Shown piece after piece: positions 8,157 through 17,925 of a stretch of DNA of 64,000 bases. Position 1 is the first letter of the stretch. Every line of letters begins with the position of its first letter. Position numbers and translations under genes: made by a program. The notes below the pieces were generated by a model. The model saw nothing but the letters and a program-made list of their open reading frames with translations. It had not been told where the DNA came from and searched no databases. The stretch lies in NCBI GenBank assembly GCA_030151225.1, contig JASLEG010000117.1, positions 39,911 through 103,910 on the forward strand, read 5' to 3'. Origin of the DNA: Burkholderia sp. Lineage in GTDB: Bacteria; Pseudomonadota; Gammaproteobacteria; Burkholderiales; Burkholderiaceae.

Positions 8157-8999
8157 ATGAGCGAATCCGTGACCGATCCGGTTGCAAGCCAGGCTGCGCG
8201 GCAAGCCGAAGGGCCCGCCACCGTGGCCGCCGAGGCGCGGATCGTGCTGATCACGGGCGCCGCCCGCGTGGCGAGCCCCGGCAGCATCGCCCGCTCACTC
8301 GCGCTCGCGTTCGCGCGGCGCGGCTGGGACGTGGCGCTCGCGGTCGAGGCCGAGGCGGATCGCCCCGGCGCGGAGCAGTTGGCCGCCGAGCTGCGCGCCG
8401 CCGGCCGCCGCGCCGCGGTGCTGGTGGCGAGTCTGGCCGACGAGGCCGGCGCCGCGTCGCTGGTGCCCGCCTGCGCCGAGGCGCTGGGCCGGCCGCGCTG
8501 CATCGTGTGCCATGCCGATGACCCCGCCGACGATCACGCGGAGGATCACGCGAAAGATCGCGGCGATTCGGCCCCGGAATCCGGCGACGACGCCACCAGC
8601 GCCGGCTATGCCACGCTGCTCGCGTCGTACGCGCGCCACGTGGCCGCGCCGGTGGTGCTGGGCCGCGCGCTGGCCGGGATCACGCCCGAGGCCGCGCGCG
8701 AGGACGAAACGCTGCGCGCCGCGCTGATCCACCTGCTCGACGACGCGCTGTATCACCCCGCGCCGCAGCGCCTCTCGCACGCGCTCGCGCAGGCCGCGCT
8801 GCACCGCGCGACGGCCGCGCAGGCGCAGGCGCTGGCGCCGAAGGTGCGGGTCGCCGCGCTGGTGCGCTCGCGCGCGCCGCATGCCGACGAACTGGCCGAG
8901 GCGGCCTGCTATCTGGCCGACGCGCCCGGCGTGACCGGCGCCACGCTGACCGTGGACGGCGGCGAGCATCTCGCCCCGCCCGAGCCCGACCAACCCTGA
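8157..8999 (+). CDS. FolM/PTR1-like SDR protein lacking the catalytic Tyr-Lys pair
   Basis: The 280-residue protein has a short-chain dehydrogenase frame: LITGAARVASPGSIARSLAL near residue 31 is the cofactor glycine loop, and LAPKVRVAAL followed by a C-terminal GATLTVDGGEHL match the SDR end. The position next to folB and the overall pattern resemble the pteridine reductases FolM and PTR1. However, the segment that should carry Tyr-x3-Lys reads SHALAQAAL, so Tyr is His and Lys is Gln. An acidic and His-rich insert (DDPADDHAEDHAKD) occupies about residues 120-150. It may be a non-catalytic pteridine-binding relative or a rapidly drifting enzyme. It is followed 69 bp later by folB. Confidence 0.7.
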   Translation: MSESVTDPVASQAARQAEGPATVAAEARIVLITGAARVASPGSIARSLALAFARRGWDVALAVEAEADRPGAEQLAAELRAAGRRAAVLVASLADEAGAASLVPACAEALGRPRCIVCHADDPADDHAEDHAKDRGDSAPESGDDATSAGYATLLASYARHVAAPVVLGRALAGITPEAAREDETLRAALIHLLDDALYHPAPQRLSHALAQAALHRATAAQAQALAPKVRVAALVRSRAPHADELAEAACYLADAPGVTGATLTVDGGEHLAPPEPDQP

Positions 9000-9068
9000 C
9001 GCGGCGCGCCCGGCGCACCGCGTATTTTGTTTTTTGCGTGCCCGCACGCCCATTTGACTGGACCGATC

Positions 9069-9469
9069 ATGTTTTCCGCCCTCCTGCACCCCAGGCTCGC
9101 CGATTGCCGCAGGCTCTACCTGCGCGACCACGCCGTCTCCATGCGTATCGGCGCGTTCGAGCACGAGAAGCGCGGCGAACAGCGCGTGGTCATCAACATC
9201 GACGTGTTCGTGCCGCTGGCGCTGACCACGCCGGTGGAGGACAAGCTGCGCGAGGTGATCGACTACGATCTGATGAAACAGGCCGTGGCGCACAGCATCG
9301 CGGCCGGCCATATCCACCTGCAGGAAACGCTGGTCGACTCGATCGCCGCGCGCCTGCTCGCGCACGACGCCGTGCGCGCGGTGCGCGTCTCCACCGAGAA
9401 ACCGGACGCCTACCCCGATTGCGACGCAGTGGGCGTCGAAGTCTTCCGCATCAAGGACCAGGAGCGAGC

Positions 9470-9473
<4 letters not shown>
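9069..9473 (+). CDS. folB: Dihydroneopterin aldolase
   Basis: This 134-residue enzyme converts 7,8-dihydroneopterin to 6-hydroxymethyl-dihydropterin and glycolaldehyde in folate synthesis. The family features are present: IGAFEHEKRGEQRVVINIDVFV near the N terminus, VIDYDLMKQAV, and ETLVDSIAARLL with the conserved Glu and Lys region, ending in VSTEKPDAYPDCDAVGVEVFR. I prefer the ATG at 9069 to an upstream in-frame codon at 9027 because the extension is not family-like. The stop codon overlaps the ttcA start (ATGA), so the two are translationally coupled. Confidence 0.93.
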
Positions 9474-10456
<983 letters not shown>

Positions 10457-10460
10457 CAAG

Positions 10461-10506
10461 GTTTCACGATTGCCGTGAAACGCCCGCCCCACGGGCGTTT
10501 CACGGC
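10461..10506. terminator. Hairpin after ttcA with an alternative pairing
   Basis: A perfect 15-bp stem (10472-10486 with 10492-10506, 5-nt loop) follows ttcA by 15 bases but lacks a T-tract. The upstream GTTTCACG at 10461-10468 can also pair with CGTGAAAC at 10474-10481, forming a competing smaller hairpin. It probably marks the 3' end of folB-ttcA mRNA. Confidence 0.6.
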
Positions 10507-10590
10507 GACGGGCGGGCCGATTCCGCCCCCGCTCGCGCGCAGCCTGCATGCTAGAATTCGCACCTCCGAACTCTCCCTCTCGCTGACGCC

Positions 10591-11952
10591 ATGAATATCG
10601 TGATTTTGGCGGCAGGCACCGGCAAGCGCATGCGTTCCGCGCTGCCGAAGGTGCTCCATCCGCTGGCGGGCAAGCCGCTCCTCTCCCACGTCATCGATAC
10701 CGCACGCACGCTGGCGCCCTCGCGCCTGGTGGTGGTGGTCGGCCATGGCGCGGACGCCGTGAAGGCGGCCGTCGCGGCGCCCGACGTGCAGTTCGCGCTG
10801 CAGGCCCAGCAGCTCGGCACCGGCCACGCGGTCAGGCAGGCACTGCCCTTGCTCGACCCGGCCCAGCCCACGCTGGTGCTGTACGGCGACGTGCCGCTCA
10901 CGCGCGCGAGCACGCTGAAGGCGCTGACCGAGGCGGCCACCGACGCACGCTACGGCATCCTGACCGTCACGCTCGACGATCCGACCGGCTACGGCCGCAT
11001 CGTGCGCGATGCGTCGGGCAACGTCACGCGCATCGTCGAGCAGAAGGATGCGTCGCCCGAGCAGTTGAAGATCGCGGAAATCAACACCGGCATCATCGTC
11101 ACGCCCACCGCGCAGCTCGCGATGTGGCTGGGCGCGCTCGGCAACGACAACGCCCAGGGCGAGTACTACCTGACCGACGTGGTCGAGCAGGCCATCGAGG
11201 CCGGCTTCGAGGTGGTGACCACCCAGCCCGACGAGGAATGGGAAACGCTCGGCGTGAACAGCAAGGCGCAGCTGGCCGAGCTCGAGCGCATCCATCAGCG
11301 CAATCAGGCGGAAGCCCTGCTGGTGGACGGCGTGACGCTGGCCGACCCGGCGCGCCTCGACATCCGCGGCAGGCTCGTGTGCGGGCGCGACGTATCGATC
11401 GACGTGAACTGCGTGTTCGAGGGCGAGGTGCAGCTGGCCGACGGCGTGTCGATCGGCGCGAACTGCGTGATCCGCCACGCCTCGATCGGCGCCGGCGCGC
11501 GTATCGACGCGTTCTCGCACATCGACGGCGCCCAGGTCGGCGCGCGGGCCGTGGTGGGCCCGTACGCGCGGCTGCGCCCCGGTGCGGCGCTCGGCGAGGA
11601 ATCGCACGTCGGCAACTTCGTCGAGGTGAAGAACGCCGTGCTCGGCCACGGCTCCAAGGCCAACCACCTGACCTACATCGGCGACGCCGACATCGGCGCG
11701 CGCGTGAACATCGGTGCCGGCACCATCACCTGCAACTACGACGGCGCCAACAAGTTCCGCACCGTGATCGAGGACGACGTGTTCGTGGGCTCCGACACGC
11801 AGCTCGTGGCACCGGTGCGCGTGGGCAAGGGGGTGACGATCGCGGCCGGCACCACGGTGTGGAAGGACGTGGCCGACGGGCAGCTGGTGCTGAACGACAA
11901 GAAGCAGACGGAAAAGGCCGGCTACGTGCGGCCCACCAAGAAGAAAAGCTGA
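10591..11952 (+). CDS. glmU: Bifunctional GlmU: GlcN-1-P acetyltransferase / GlcNAc-1-P uridyltransferase
   Basis: The 453-residue enzyme carries out the last two steps of UDP-GlcNAc synthesis for peptidoglycan and LPS. The N-terminal uridyltransferase domain starts with ILAAGTGKRMRSALPKVLH, followed by QLGTGHAVRQALP and YGDVPL. The C-terminal half is a left-handed beta helix of hexapeptide repeats with the acetyl-CoA site NYDGANKFRT and VGSDTQLVAPV. Length is standard. It lies 80 bp upstream of glmS, so the pathway from fructose-6-phosphate to UDP-GlcNAc is largely encoded by neighbours; glmM is not in the window. Confidence 0.97.
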   Translation: MNIVILAAGTGKRMRSALPKVLHPLAGKPLLSHVIDTARTLAPSRLVVVVGHGADAVKAAVAAPDVQFALQAQQLGTGHAVRQALPLLDPAQPTLVLYGDVPLTRASTLKALTEAATDARYGILTVTLDDPTGYGRIVRDASGNVTRIVEQKDASPEQLKIAEINTGIIVTPTAQLAMWLGALGNDNAQGEYYLTDVVEQAIEAGFEVVTTQPDEEWETLGVNSKAQLAELERIHQRNQAEALLVDGVTLADPARLDIRGRLVCGRDVSIDVNCVFEGEVQLADGVSIGANCVIRHASIGAGARIDAFSHIDGAQVGARAVVGPYARLRPGAALGEESHVGNFVEVKNAVLGHGSKANHLTYIGDADIGARVNIGAGTITCNYDGANKFRTVIEDDVFVGSDTQLVAPVRVGKGVTIAAGTTVWKDVADGQLVLNDKKQTEKAGYVRPTKKKS

Positions 11953-11983
11953 ACCGCATCATTCAGACAATTTGAACGTTTCC

Positions 11984-12009
11984 GAAGGCGCAACCCCGGT
12001 GGCGCCTTC
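11984..12009 (+). terminator. Weak hairpin between glmU and glmS
   Basis: GAAGGCGC (11984-11991) pairs with GCGCCTTC (12002-12009) across a 10-nt loop, followed by CTCATTTC. The T content is low, and the hairpin ends 23 bases before the glmS start, so it may attenuate rather than end transcription. Confidence 0.35.
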
Positions 12010-12032
12010 CTCATTTCGGAGGATCGATCGCC

Positions 12033-13850
12033 ATGTGCGGCATTGTCGGCGCAGTTGCGCAACGTAATATCGTTCCGGTGCTGATCGAAGGTCTGCGCCG
12101 TCTTGAATATCGCGGCTACGACTCGTGCGGCGTGGCCGTGCTCGAGAACGGCGCGCCGAAGCGCGCCCGCAGCACCGCGCGCGTGGCGGACCTCGACGAG
12201 CAGGTGCGCGACACCAGGCTCGAGGGCTTCACCGGCATCTCGCACACGCGCTGGGCCACGCACGGCGCGCCGGTCACGCACAACGCGCACCCGATCTTCT
12301 CGTCGGATGCCGTCGCGATCGTGCACAACGGCATCATCGAGAACTACGAAACACTGCGCGAGGGCCTGCGCGCGAAGGGCTACGAATTCGTCTCGCAGAC
12401 CGATACCGAGGTGATCGCCCACCTCGTGCACAGCCTCTATCGCGGCGACCTGTTCGCGGCCGTGCGCGAGACCGTGGCACAGCTGCACGGCGCCTACGCG
12501 ATCGCCGTGATCCACAAGGACCAGCCGCACACCGTGGTGGGCGCGCGCCAGGGCTCGCCGCTCGTGGTGGGCTTCGGCGACGGCGAGAACTTCCTCGCCT
12601 CCGACGCGCTCGCGCTGGCCGGCAGCACCGACCGCTACACCTTCCTCGAGGAAGGCGACGTGTGCGAGCTGACGCTCGAGGGCGTGAAGATCGTGGACCG
12701 TGCCGGCGCGCGCGCCGAGCGCGAGATCCGCATCGTGAGCGCCTACGGCGGCGCCGTGGAACTCGGCCCCTATCGCCACTTCATGCAGAAGGAAATCTTC
12801 GAGCAGCCGCGCGCGATCGCCGACACGATCCCGCCGATCGAGGCCTTCGAGCCGTCGCTGTTCGGCGAGGCCGCGGCCGACACCTTCAAGGACATCGACA
12901 GCCTGCTGATCCTGGCGTGCGGCACCAGCTCGTACTCCGGCATGACGGCCAAGTACTGGCTCGAATCGATCGCCAGGATTCCCACCCAGGTGGAGATCGC
13001 GAGCGAATACCGCTACCGCGATTCCGTGCCGAACCCGCGCCAGCTGGTCGTGGTGATCTCGCAATCGGGCGAGACCGCCGACACGCTGGCCGCGCTCAAG
13101 CACGCGCAGTCGCTGGGCCACAAGCACACGCTGGCCGTGTGCAACGTCGCGACCAGCGCCATGGTGCGCCTGACCGAGCTGCAGTTCCTCACGCGCGCGG
13201 GCACCGAGATCGGCGTGGCGTCCACCAAGGCGTTCACCACGCAGCTGGTGGCGCTGTTCCTGCTGGCGGCCACGCTCGGCAAGGTGCGCGGCCACGTGGA
13301 CGCGACCCGCGAAGCCGACTACATCCGCCAGCTGCGCCACCTGCCGGCCGCGCTGAACAGCGTGCTGGCGCTCGAGCCGCAGATCATCGCGTGGTCGGAA
13401 GAGTTCTCGCGCAAGGAAAACGCGCTGTTCCTCGGCCGCGGGCTGCACTACCCGATCGCGCTCGAGGGCGCGCTGAAGCTGAAGGAAATCTCGTACATCC
13501 ACGCCGAGGCCTATCCGGCCGGCGAGCTCAAGCACGGCCCGCTCGCGCTGGTGACCGAGGCGATGCCGGTGGTGACTGTGGCGCCGAACGACACGCTGCT
13601 CGAGAAGCTGAAGTCGAACATGCAGGAAGTGCGCGCGCGCGGCGGCGAGCTGTACGTATTCGCCGATTCGGACACGCACATCGTGAACGACGATGGCCTG
13701 CACGTGATCCGCATGCCCGAGCATTACGGCCCGCTCTCGCCGATCCTGCACGTGGTGCCGCTGCAGCTGCTCGCATATCACACGGCCTGTGCGCGTGGCA
13801 CCGATGTGGACAAGCCGCGGAATCTGGCGAAGTCGGTGACGGTGGAGTGA
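12033..13850 (+). CDS. glmS: Glutamine:fructose-6-phosphate aminotransferase (isomerising)
   Basis: The 605-residue enzyme makes glucosamine-6-phosphate from fructose-6-phosphate and glutamine. The protein begins MCGIVGAVAQRN, with Cys2 as the N-terminal nucleophile of the glutaminase domain after Met removal; RRLEYRGYDSCG and SHTRWATHG follow. Two SIS isomerase domains occupy the C-terminal half, with CGTSSYSG near residue 297, SQSGETADT, GTEIGVASTKAFT and a C-terminal ending in KSVTVE. A good ribosome site (GGAGG) precedes the ATG. Length and motifs are complete. I see no sign of a glmS ribozyme; the leader is too short. Confidence 0.97.
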   Translation: MCGIVGAVAQRNIVPVLIEGLRRLEYRGYDSCGVAVLENGAPKRARSTARVADLDEQVRDTRLEGFTGISHTRWATHGAPVTHNAHPIFSSDAVAIVHNGIIENYETLREGLRAKGYEFVSQTDTEVIAHLVHSLYRGDLFAAVRETVAQLHGAYAIAVIHKDQPHTVVGARQGSPLVVGFGDGENFLASDALALAGSTDRYTFLEEGDVCELTLEGVKIVDRAGARAEREIRIVSAYGGAVELGPYRHFMQKEIFEQPRAIADTIPPIEAFEPSLFGEAAADTFKDIDSLLILACGTSSYSGMTAKYWLESIARIPTQVEIASEYRYRDSVPNPRQLVVVISQSGETADTLAALKHAQSLGHKHTLAVCNVATSAMVRLTELQFLTRAGTEIGVASTKAFTTQLVALFLLAATLGKVRGHVDATREADYIRQLRHLPAALNSVLALEPQIIAWSEEFSRKENALFLGRGLHYPIALEGALKLKEISYIHAEAYPAGELKHGPLALVTEAMPVVTVAPNDTLLEKLKSNMQEVRARGGELYVFADSDTHIVNDDGLHVIRMPEHYGPLSPILHVVPLQLLAYHTACARGTDVDKPRNLAKSVTVE

Positions 13851-13975
13851 GTGGCTGGCGGGATTTCGATGCCGCCTTCGTCCGCCCACGGTAATATCTT
13901 CGCGGCCCGGAACGCGGCATCTTCGCCGCCGCCCGGGCCGCTTCCCAAACACCGCAGCAAACTGGAGCTTCACGC

Positions 13976-14296
13976 ATGGCATCGGCAGCAGAGTTCGAGC
14001 AGGTCAGCGTCGTCAAGAAGGCGAACGTCTATTTCGACGGCAAGTGCGTTTCGCACACGGTCATCTTCGCGGACGGCAGCCGCAAGACGCTCGGCGTCAT
14101 CCTCCCCGCGACGCTGAATTTCGGCACCGACCAGCCCGAGCTGATGGAAGTGCAGGCCGGCAAGTGCCGCATCCGCCTGGCCGGCAGCGACGAATGGCAA
14201 ACCTACGGCGAAGGCCAGTCGTTTTCGGTGCCGGGCAAGTCGCGCTTCGACATCGAGGTGCTGGAAACGCTCGATTACGTCTGCAGCTACCTCTGA
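13976..14296 (+). CDS. ppnP: Pyrimidine/purine nucleoside phosphorylase PpnP (DUF1255)
   Basis: This 106-residue cupin-fold protein matches the DUF1255/PpnP family: VVKKANVYFDGKCVSHTV, ADGSRKTLGVILPATLNF, and SFSVPGKSRFDIEV followed by a terminal YVCSYL. PpnP cleaves a range of nucleosides with phosphate to free base and ribose-1-phosphate. It lies alone 125 bp after glmS and ends at a strong terminator. A purine/pyrimidine salvage role fits the family; nothing in the neighbourhood adds to this. Confidence 0.93.
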   Translation: MASAAEFEQVSVVKKANVYFDGKCVSHTVIFADGSRKTLGVILPATLNFGTDQPELMEVQAGKCRIRLAGSDEWQTYGEGQSFSVPGKSRFDIEVLETLDYVCSYL

Positions 14297-14316
14297 GCAG
14301 GCAGCACGCGCCACGA

Positions 14317-14344
14317 AAAGGCGACCCGATCGGGTCGCTTTTTT
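14317..14344 (+). terminator. Intrinsic terminator after ppnP
   Basis: GCGACCCG-AT-CGGGTCGC (14321-14338) is a perfect 8-bp hairpin preceded by AAAA and followed by TTTTTT, giving a strong and potentially bidirectional rho-independent terminator 20 bases after the stop codon. Confidence 0.9.
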
Positions 14345-14488
14345 CTTTGGGGCGGGATCGGCGCCCGAGGTCGGCCGTGCCACCTCCCCGACACGTTTTC
14401 GCATCAAAAATCCACACATCCGGCACACTTTTTCCGCGCCTTGCACGCACCATCTCGGTGTGAGAAACGCACATGCAGAGAGGAAGGA

Positions 14489-14926
14489 ATGAGCCGTCAG
14501 AGCGCCGAGATCTGTTCGTCGCGCAAGATGCCCGCATCGGACGAGCGGGTACGCGTGCTGGTGGTGGACGACTATCGCGACGGCGCGGAAGCCACCGCGC
14601 TGTACCTGGCCGAATTCGATTTCGACACGCGCTTCGTGACCGCGGCGCGTGAGGTATCGCGCGCCGCCGCGCAGCACGCGCCGCACATCGTGCTGCTCGA
14701 CATCCGCATGCCGGAGATGGACGGCTTCGACGTGGCGCGCCTGCTGCGCGCCTCGCCCGGGCTGCAGGCGACGATCCTGATCGCCTACACGTCGATGCCG
14801 TGGGCCGACATCGAACACCAGGCGGCGGCCGCCGGCTTCGACGGCTATTTTCGCAAGGCCTCCGAACTGTCGGCGCTGCCCCAACTGCTGGCGACGTTCC
14901 GCGAAGCCAGCCGCGTCCCGAGCTGA
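14489..14926 (+). CDS. Single-domain response regulator (CheY-like receiver)
   Basis: The 145-residue protein consists of one receiver domain: VRVLVVDDYRDG places the acidic pair at Asp27-Asp28, HIVLLDIRMPEMDGF puts the phospho-acceptor at Asp71, and a Thr and Lys follow in IAYTSM and YFRKAS. There is no output domain, so it acts through a partner protein or a phosphorelay. The start at 14489 has an excellent Shine-Dalgarno (AGGAAGG). A longer upstream frame lacks family character. No histidine kinase is adjacent, so its partner is encoded elsewhere. Confidence 0.88.
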   Translation: MSRQSAEICSSRKMPASDERVRVLVVDDYRDGAEATALYLAEFDFDTRFVTAAREVSRAAAQHAPHIVLLDIRMPEMDGFDVARLLRASPGLQATILIAYTSMPWADIEHQAAAAGFDGYFRKASELSALPQLLATFREASRVPS

Positions 14927-14933
14927 TGCCCCC

Positions 14934-15647
14934 TCAGGCGGCGCTCGCCGCCGCCGCGTGCCGCGCCCGATCCACATCGGGGCTGCGATAGGCGTGCTCG
15001 GGAATCTCCGCGAGACGCGACGCCCGCACCTGCCGCGGCGCGAGCCCGTAAAACTTCTGGAAGTTCATGATCAGCGGCGACCACTTGTCGGGGTCGATGC
15101 GATGGCGCTCGCCGTCCATCAGCAGGTCCGGATGCACGTGCACGCGCGTGATGCGCACCTCGAACACGGTGATGAAGCCGCGCTGCTCGGGCAGATCGTC
15201 CATGATGCCGTGCCGCGCGGCCAGCACCGCCTCCATCTGGATCGGGCATTCGAGCGCGCGCGGCGCGGCCACCGTCTCGGACGCGATGCGCGTGAGGCCC
15301 GCGCGCCCGAACTTGTCGGACTCGTGCACGTAGCCCATCGCGGTACGGAACTCGGGCACCGGATCGCAGCCGGTGGTGCGCGCGATCGCGTCGACGGCCG
15401 CGGCCTCGGCCGGTGACGGCAGGTTCAGCACGCATTCGCCGGTGCGCACTAGGTTCTGCGCCGTCTTCGAGCTCGACGCGATGCCGAGCACGCCGCGCCA
15501 GCCGAGCCAGAACACCGACGAGATCGGCGCGAGATTGTCGCTGCCGTCCTCGCTCACGGTGCCGACCAGCGCGACGGGCGTGCCGAGATAGAGAATGGAA
15601 GGTTCGCTCGCGACGTGCGGCACGTGGGGGGTGGGCTGGCGGTTCAT
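14934..15647 (-). CDS. Flavin reductase-like FMN-binding protein
   Basis: The 237-residue protein belongs to the flavin reductase-like split-barrel family: the segment ILYLGTPVALVGTVSEDGSDN, the NLAPISSVFWLGW stretch and GVLGIASSSKTAQNLVRTGE match the FMN-binding core, and ECPIQMEAVLA and FEVRITRVHVH its second half. Such proteins supply reduced flavin or act on their own substrates; the partner is unknown. It converges with the receiver gene, with only 7 bp between their stop codons. The ATG at 15647 is chosen because the frame further upstream has no family match. Confidence 0.82.
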   Translation of the reverse strand: MNRQPTPHVPHVASEPSILYLGTPVALVGTVSEDGSDNLAPISSVFWLGWRGVLGIASSSKTAQNLVRTGECVLNLPSPAEAAAVDAIARTTGCDPVPEFRTAMGYVHESDKFGRAGLTRIASETVAAPRALECPIQMEAVLAARHGIMDDLPEQRGFITVFEVRITRVHVHPDLLMDGERHRIDPDKWSPLIMNFQKFYGLAPRQVRASRLAEIPEHAYRSPDVDRARHAAAASAA

Positions 15648-15737
15648 GTCGTTCCTCGTGGGAAGTGGATCGGTGAGGAACATGCTCGCGCAGGCCGCCC
15701 CGACGGGCGCTCCGTTTCTTGCGCGCGCAGTCGTGCC

Positions 15738-16229
15738 ATGATGATCGGCACCCACCGCCCCGGACCGAACCACCATGACGACACGACGCCCGCCGCGAAC
15801 GCCCCCGATCGCGATCCGACCTGCCGATTCCTGCTGAAGGGCACGGCCGGCGCGCGCGGCGTGGACTTCTCCACAGCCTTCGGCGGCGATCACGGTGATT
15901 CCATCACGATCGCCCCGGCCGCACAGGGCCACTGGGTCGTCACAGCCGTCGGCGACCGGCTCCCGAATTGCGACGTGCCGACGATATCCACAGGCGACAC
16001 GCTCGCCTTCGGTGAGCCGCGCGACTGGCTCGACTTCACCCAGGTGGCGGTGCGGCGCGCGCGCCTGTATTCGGCGCCGCAGGCGCAGGCCGCCACGCGC
16101 GCCTACCTCGTGAAGGGCGACGTCGCCGCGGTGCTGGCCCGCTCGGGCGACTGGGTGGAAATCGACTATTTCGCGCGCGGCGCGACGCGCGTGCGCTGGG
16201 TCCGGCGCGCCGATCTGGGCGCCGATTGA
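15738..16229 (+). CDS. Hypothetical protein with C-terminal SH3-like segment
   Basis: This roughly 163-residue protein is not one I can name. The C-terminal part, from about residue 100, resembles a bacterial SH3-like domain: ARLYSAPQAQAATRAYLVKG, DVAAVLARSGDWVEIDYFA and ARGATRVRWVRRADL, the pattern of short beta strands ending in a tryptophan motif. The N-terminal part is polar and lacks a signal peptide or membrane span. The start could be either of two adjacent ATGs at 15738 and 15741. It is divergent from the flavin reductase gene. A role in binding a partner or cell-wall peptide is possible but unsupported. Confidence 0.6.
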   Translation: MMIGTHRPGPNHHDDTTPAANAPDRDPTCRFLLKGTAGARGVDFSTAFGGDHGDSITIAPAAQGHWVVTAVGDRLPNCDVPTISTGDTLAFGEPRDWLDFTQVAVRRARLYSAPQAQAATRAYLVKGDVAAVLARSGDWVEIDYFARGATRVRWVRRADLGAD

Positions 16230-16373
16230 GGGGCGACGCCGAATGGACGCGGATCGGCAGGGAAAGGAGCATCCTGCAGCCGCAGCACGACCAGCGCCCC
16301 GGAATGGACGATCGCCACCGCTTCGCCGAGCGGCAGGCGCGGCCCCGGCACGCGTGCCCCCGCCGTCAAACGC

Positions 16374-17111
16374 TCACCACGCCACGTTGCCGCCCGCGTT
16401 GACGAACTCGCCGGTCACGCCCGGCGTGGTCTGCAGCGCGAGCCGCACGGATGCGGCGGCGCCCTCGGCCGGCGTCAGATGGCCCTGGCCACGGCTCAGG
16501 TCGGTGTTCACGTAGCCGGGGCACACCGAATTCACGGCGATCCCCTCGGCCAGCAGCTCCTGGCTCAGCTGGATCGACAGCATGTTCAGCGCGGCCTTCG
16601 ACGCGTTGTAGCCGATCAGCCGCACGTCGTAGTAGGGCGACGCCTTGTCCAGGTTCTGCGCGAGCGAGCCGAGCGTGCTCGACAGGTTGATCACCTGGGC
16701 GCCGGCGCCCGACTTGCGCAGCAGCGGCAGCATCGCCTGCGTCACGCTCAGCACGCCGAAGAAGTTGGTGTCGAACACCTCGCGCACGGTGGCCATCGAG
16801 GCGACGCTCGGCGGGCCGTCGCCGTCGGGCGCGATGCCGGCGTTGTTGACGAGCACGTCGAGCCGGCCGTGGCGCGCCTCGATCGTGGCGGCGGCGGCCT
16901 TCACCACCGCCTCGCGGGTCAGGTCGAGTTCGACGAATTCGACATCGAGCCCCTCGGCCAGCAATTTGTCGACGGCGGCCTGGCCGCGCTGCCGGTCGCG
17001 CGCGCCGACGATGGCGAGCGCGCCGCCCTGCGCGACCTGTCGCGCGATCTCGTGGCCGATTCCCTTGTTGGCGCCCGTGACGAGGACGATGCGTCGTGCG
17101 GATGATGTCAT
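16374..17111 (-). CDS. SDR-family oxidoreductase
   Basis: The 245-residue classical short-chain dehydrogenase has the NAD(P) loop TGANKGIGHEIA at residues 10-21, NNAGIAPDGDG, the catalytic Ser in INLSSTLGS, and Tyr-x3-Lys in GYNASKAALNML. The insertion containing LDKASPYYDVRLIGY before the catalytic Tyr is like carbonyl reductase-type members. It ends GEFVNAGGNVAW. It is divergent from a TetR gene with a 71-bp shared promoter region, an arrangement in which TetR usually represses both. The substrate is unknown. Confidence 0.88.
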   Translation of the reverse strand: MTSSARRIVLVTGANKGIGHEIARQVAQGGALAIVGARDRQRGQAAVDKLLAEGLDVEFVELDLTREAVVKAAAATIEARHGRLDVLVNNAGIAPDGDGPPSVASMATVREVFDTNFFGVLSVTQAMLPLLRKSGAGAQVINLSSTLGSLAQNLDKASPYYDVRLIGYNASKAALNMLSIQLSQELLAEGIAVNSVCPGYVNTDLSRGQGHLTPAEGAAASVRLALQTTPGVTGEFVNAGGNVAW

Positions 17112-17182
17112 GCGTGCTCCTGAAGCGTTGGTGGATTTCACGCACAATGCTAGGCCGCCCGTCCCCTCCTGGATATTCGCTT

Positions 17183-17920
17183 ATGACCGCCCAGCCCCAG
17201 CAGCCCCCGCAGCCCCGCCGGCAGCCGCGCCAGGCGCGCGCGATCGTCACCCGCGAGGCGATCTTCGAGGCGACCGTTCAGCTTTTGCTCGTGCACGGCC
17301 CCGAACGCTTGACAACCACGCGGATCGCCGAACGCGCGGGCGTGTCGGTGGGCACCCTGTACCAGTATTTCCCGCACAAGGAAGCGCTGATCTACGCGCT
17401 GCTCGCGCGCCATCTCGATCTGGTGGCCGACTACATCGGCGAGGTGTGCCGGCGCTGTCACGGCATGCCGGCCGGCGCGATGGCCGAGACGCTGGTGGCC
17501 GGCTACGTCAACGCGAAGACGACGCGCGTGGACGTGACGCGCGCGTTGTATCGCGGCACCACGCGCATCGACAAGCGGGTGCTCGTGCACGCGTTCCAGC
17601 AGCGCCTGGAGGACGCGAGCCGTCCGATGCTGGCGAGCGCGTCGGACCTGCGTTTCGCCGATCTGGAGGTGGTGACCGTCAGCTTGCTGACGATGGTGAC
17701 GAGCTCGGTGTGCTCGCTGTTCGACCGCGACATCCCGATGAGCTACGGCAACGCGTATCACGACGAGGTGGCCACCATGTGCCGCTCGTACGTGGCGGCC
17801 ACCGGCAAGCCCGCGATGCCGGCCGCCCGCGCGAACGCCGGCGACTGGCGCGCGATGGCCGACCTGCTGGTGGGCCGCTTCGATACCTCAAGCCCGATCT
17901 TCGCGTCACGCGGCGCCTGA
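17183..17920 (+). CDS. TetR-family regulator
   Basis: The 245-residue protein has the N-terminal TetR helix-turn-helix, visible as AIFEATVQLLLVHGPERLTT, then IAERAGVSVGTLYQYFPHKE at about residues 48-67, preceded by a Gln/Pro/Arg-rich tail. The ligand-binding part ends in a Ser/Ala-rich tail. It is divergent from the SDR at 16374-17111, its probable target. I prefer the ATG at 17183 because upstream codons overlap the divergent SDR gene region. Confidence 0.88.
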   Translation: MTAQPQQPPQPRRQPRQARAIVTREAIFEATVQLLLVHGPERLTTTRIAERAGVSVGTLYQYFPHKEALIYALLARHLDLVADYIGEVCRRCHGMPAGAMAETLVAGYVNAKTTRVDVTRALYRGTTRIDKRVLVHAFQQRLEDASRPMLASASDLRFADLEVVTVSLLTMVTSSVCSLFDRDIPMSYGNAYHDEVATMCRSYVAATGKPAMPAARANAGDWRAMADLLVGRFDTSSPIFASRGA

Positions 17921-17925
17921 GGCGC

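Noticed and set aside
11953..12032. Possible glmS ribozyme or riboswitch before glmS
   Set aside because: The 80-bp gap has only a weak hairpin and none of the expected conserved core; glmS ribozymes belong mainly to Gram-positive bacteria.
13778..13960. A 60-residue minus-strand frame reading HSTVTDFARFRGLS after glmS
   Set aside because: It is a translation of the opposite strand of the glmS 3' end and the adjacent gap, with no start context or family.
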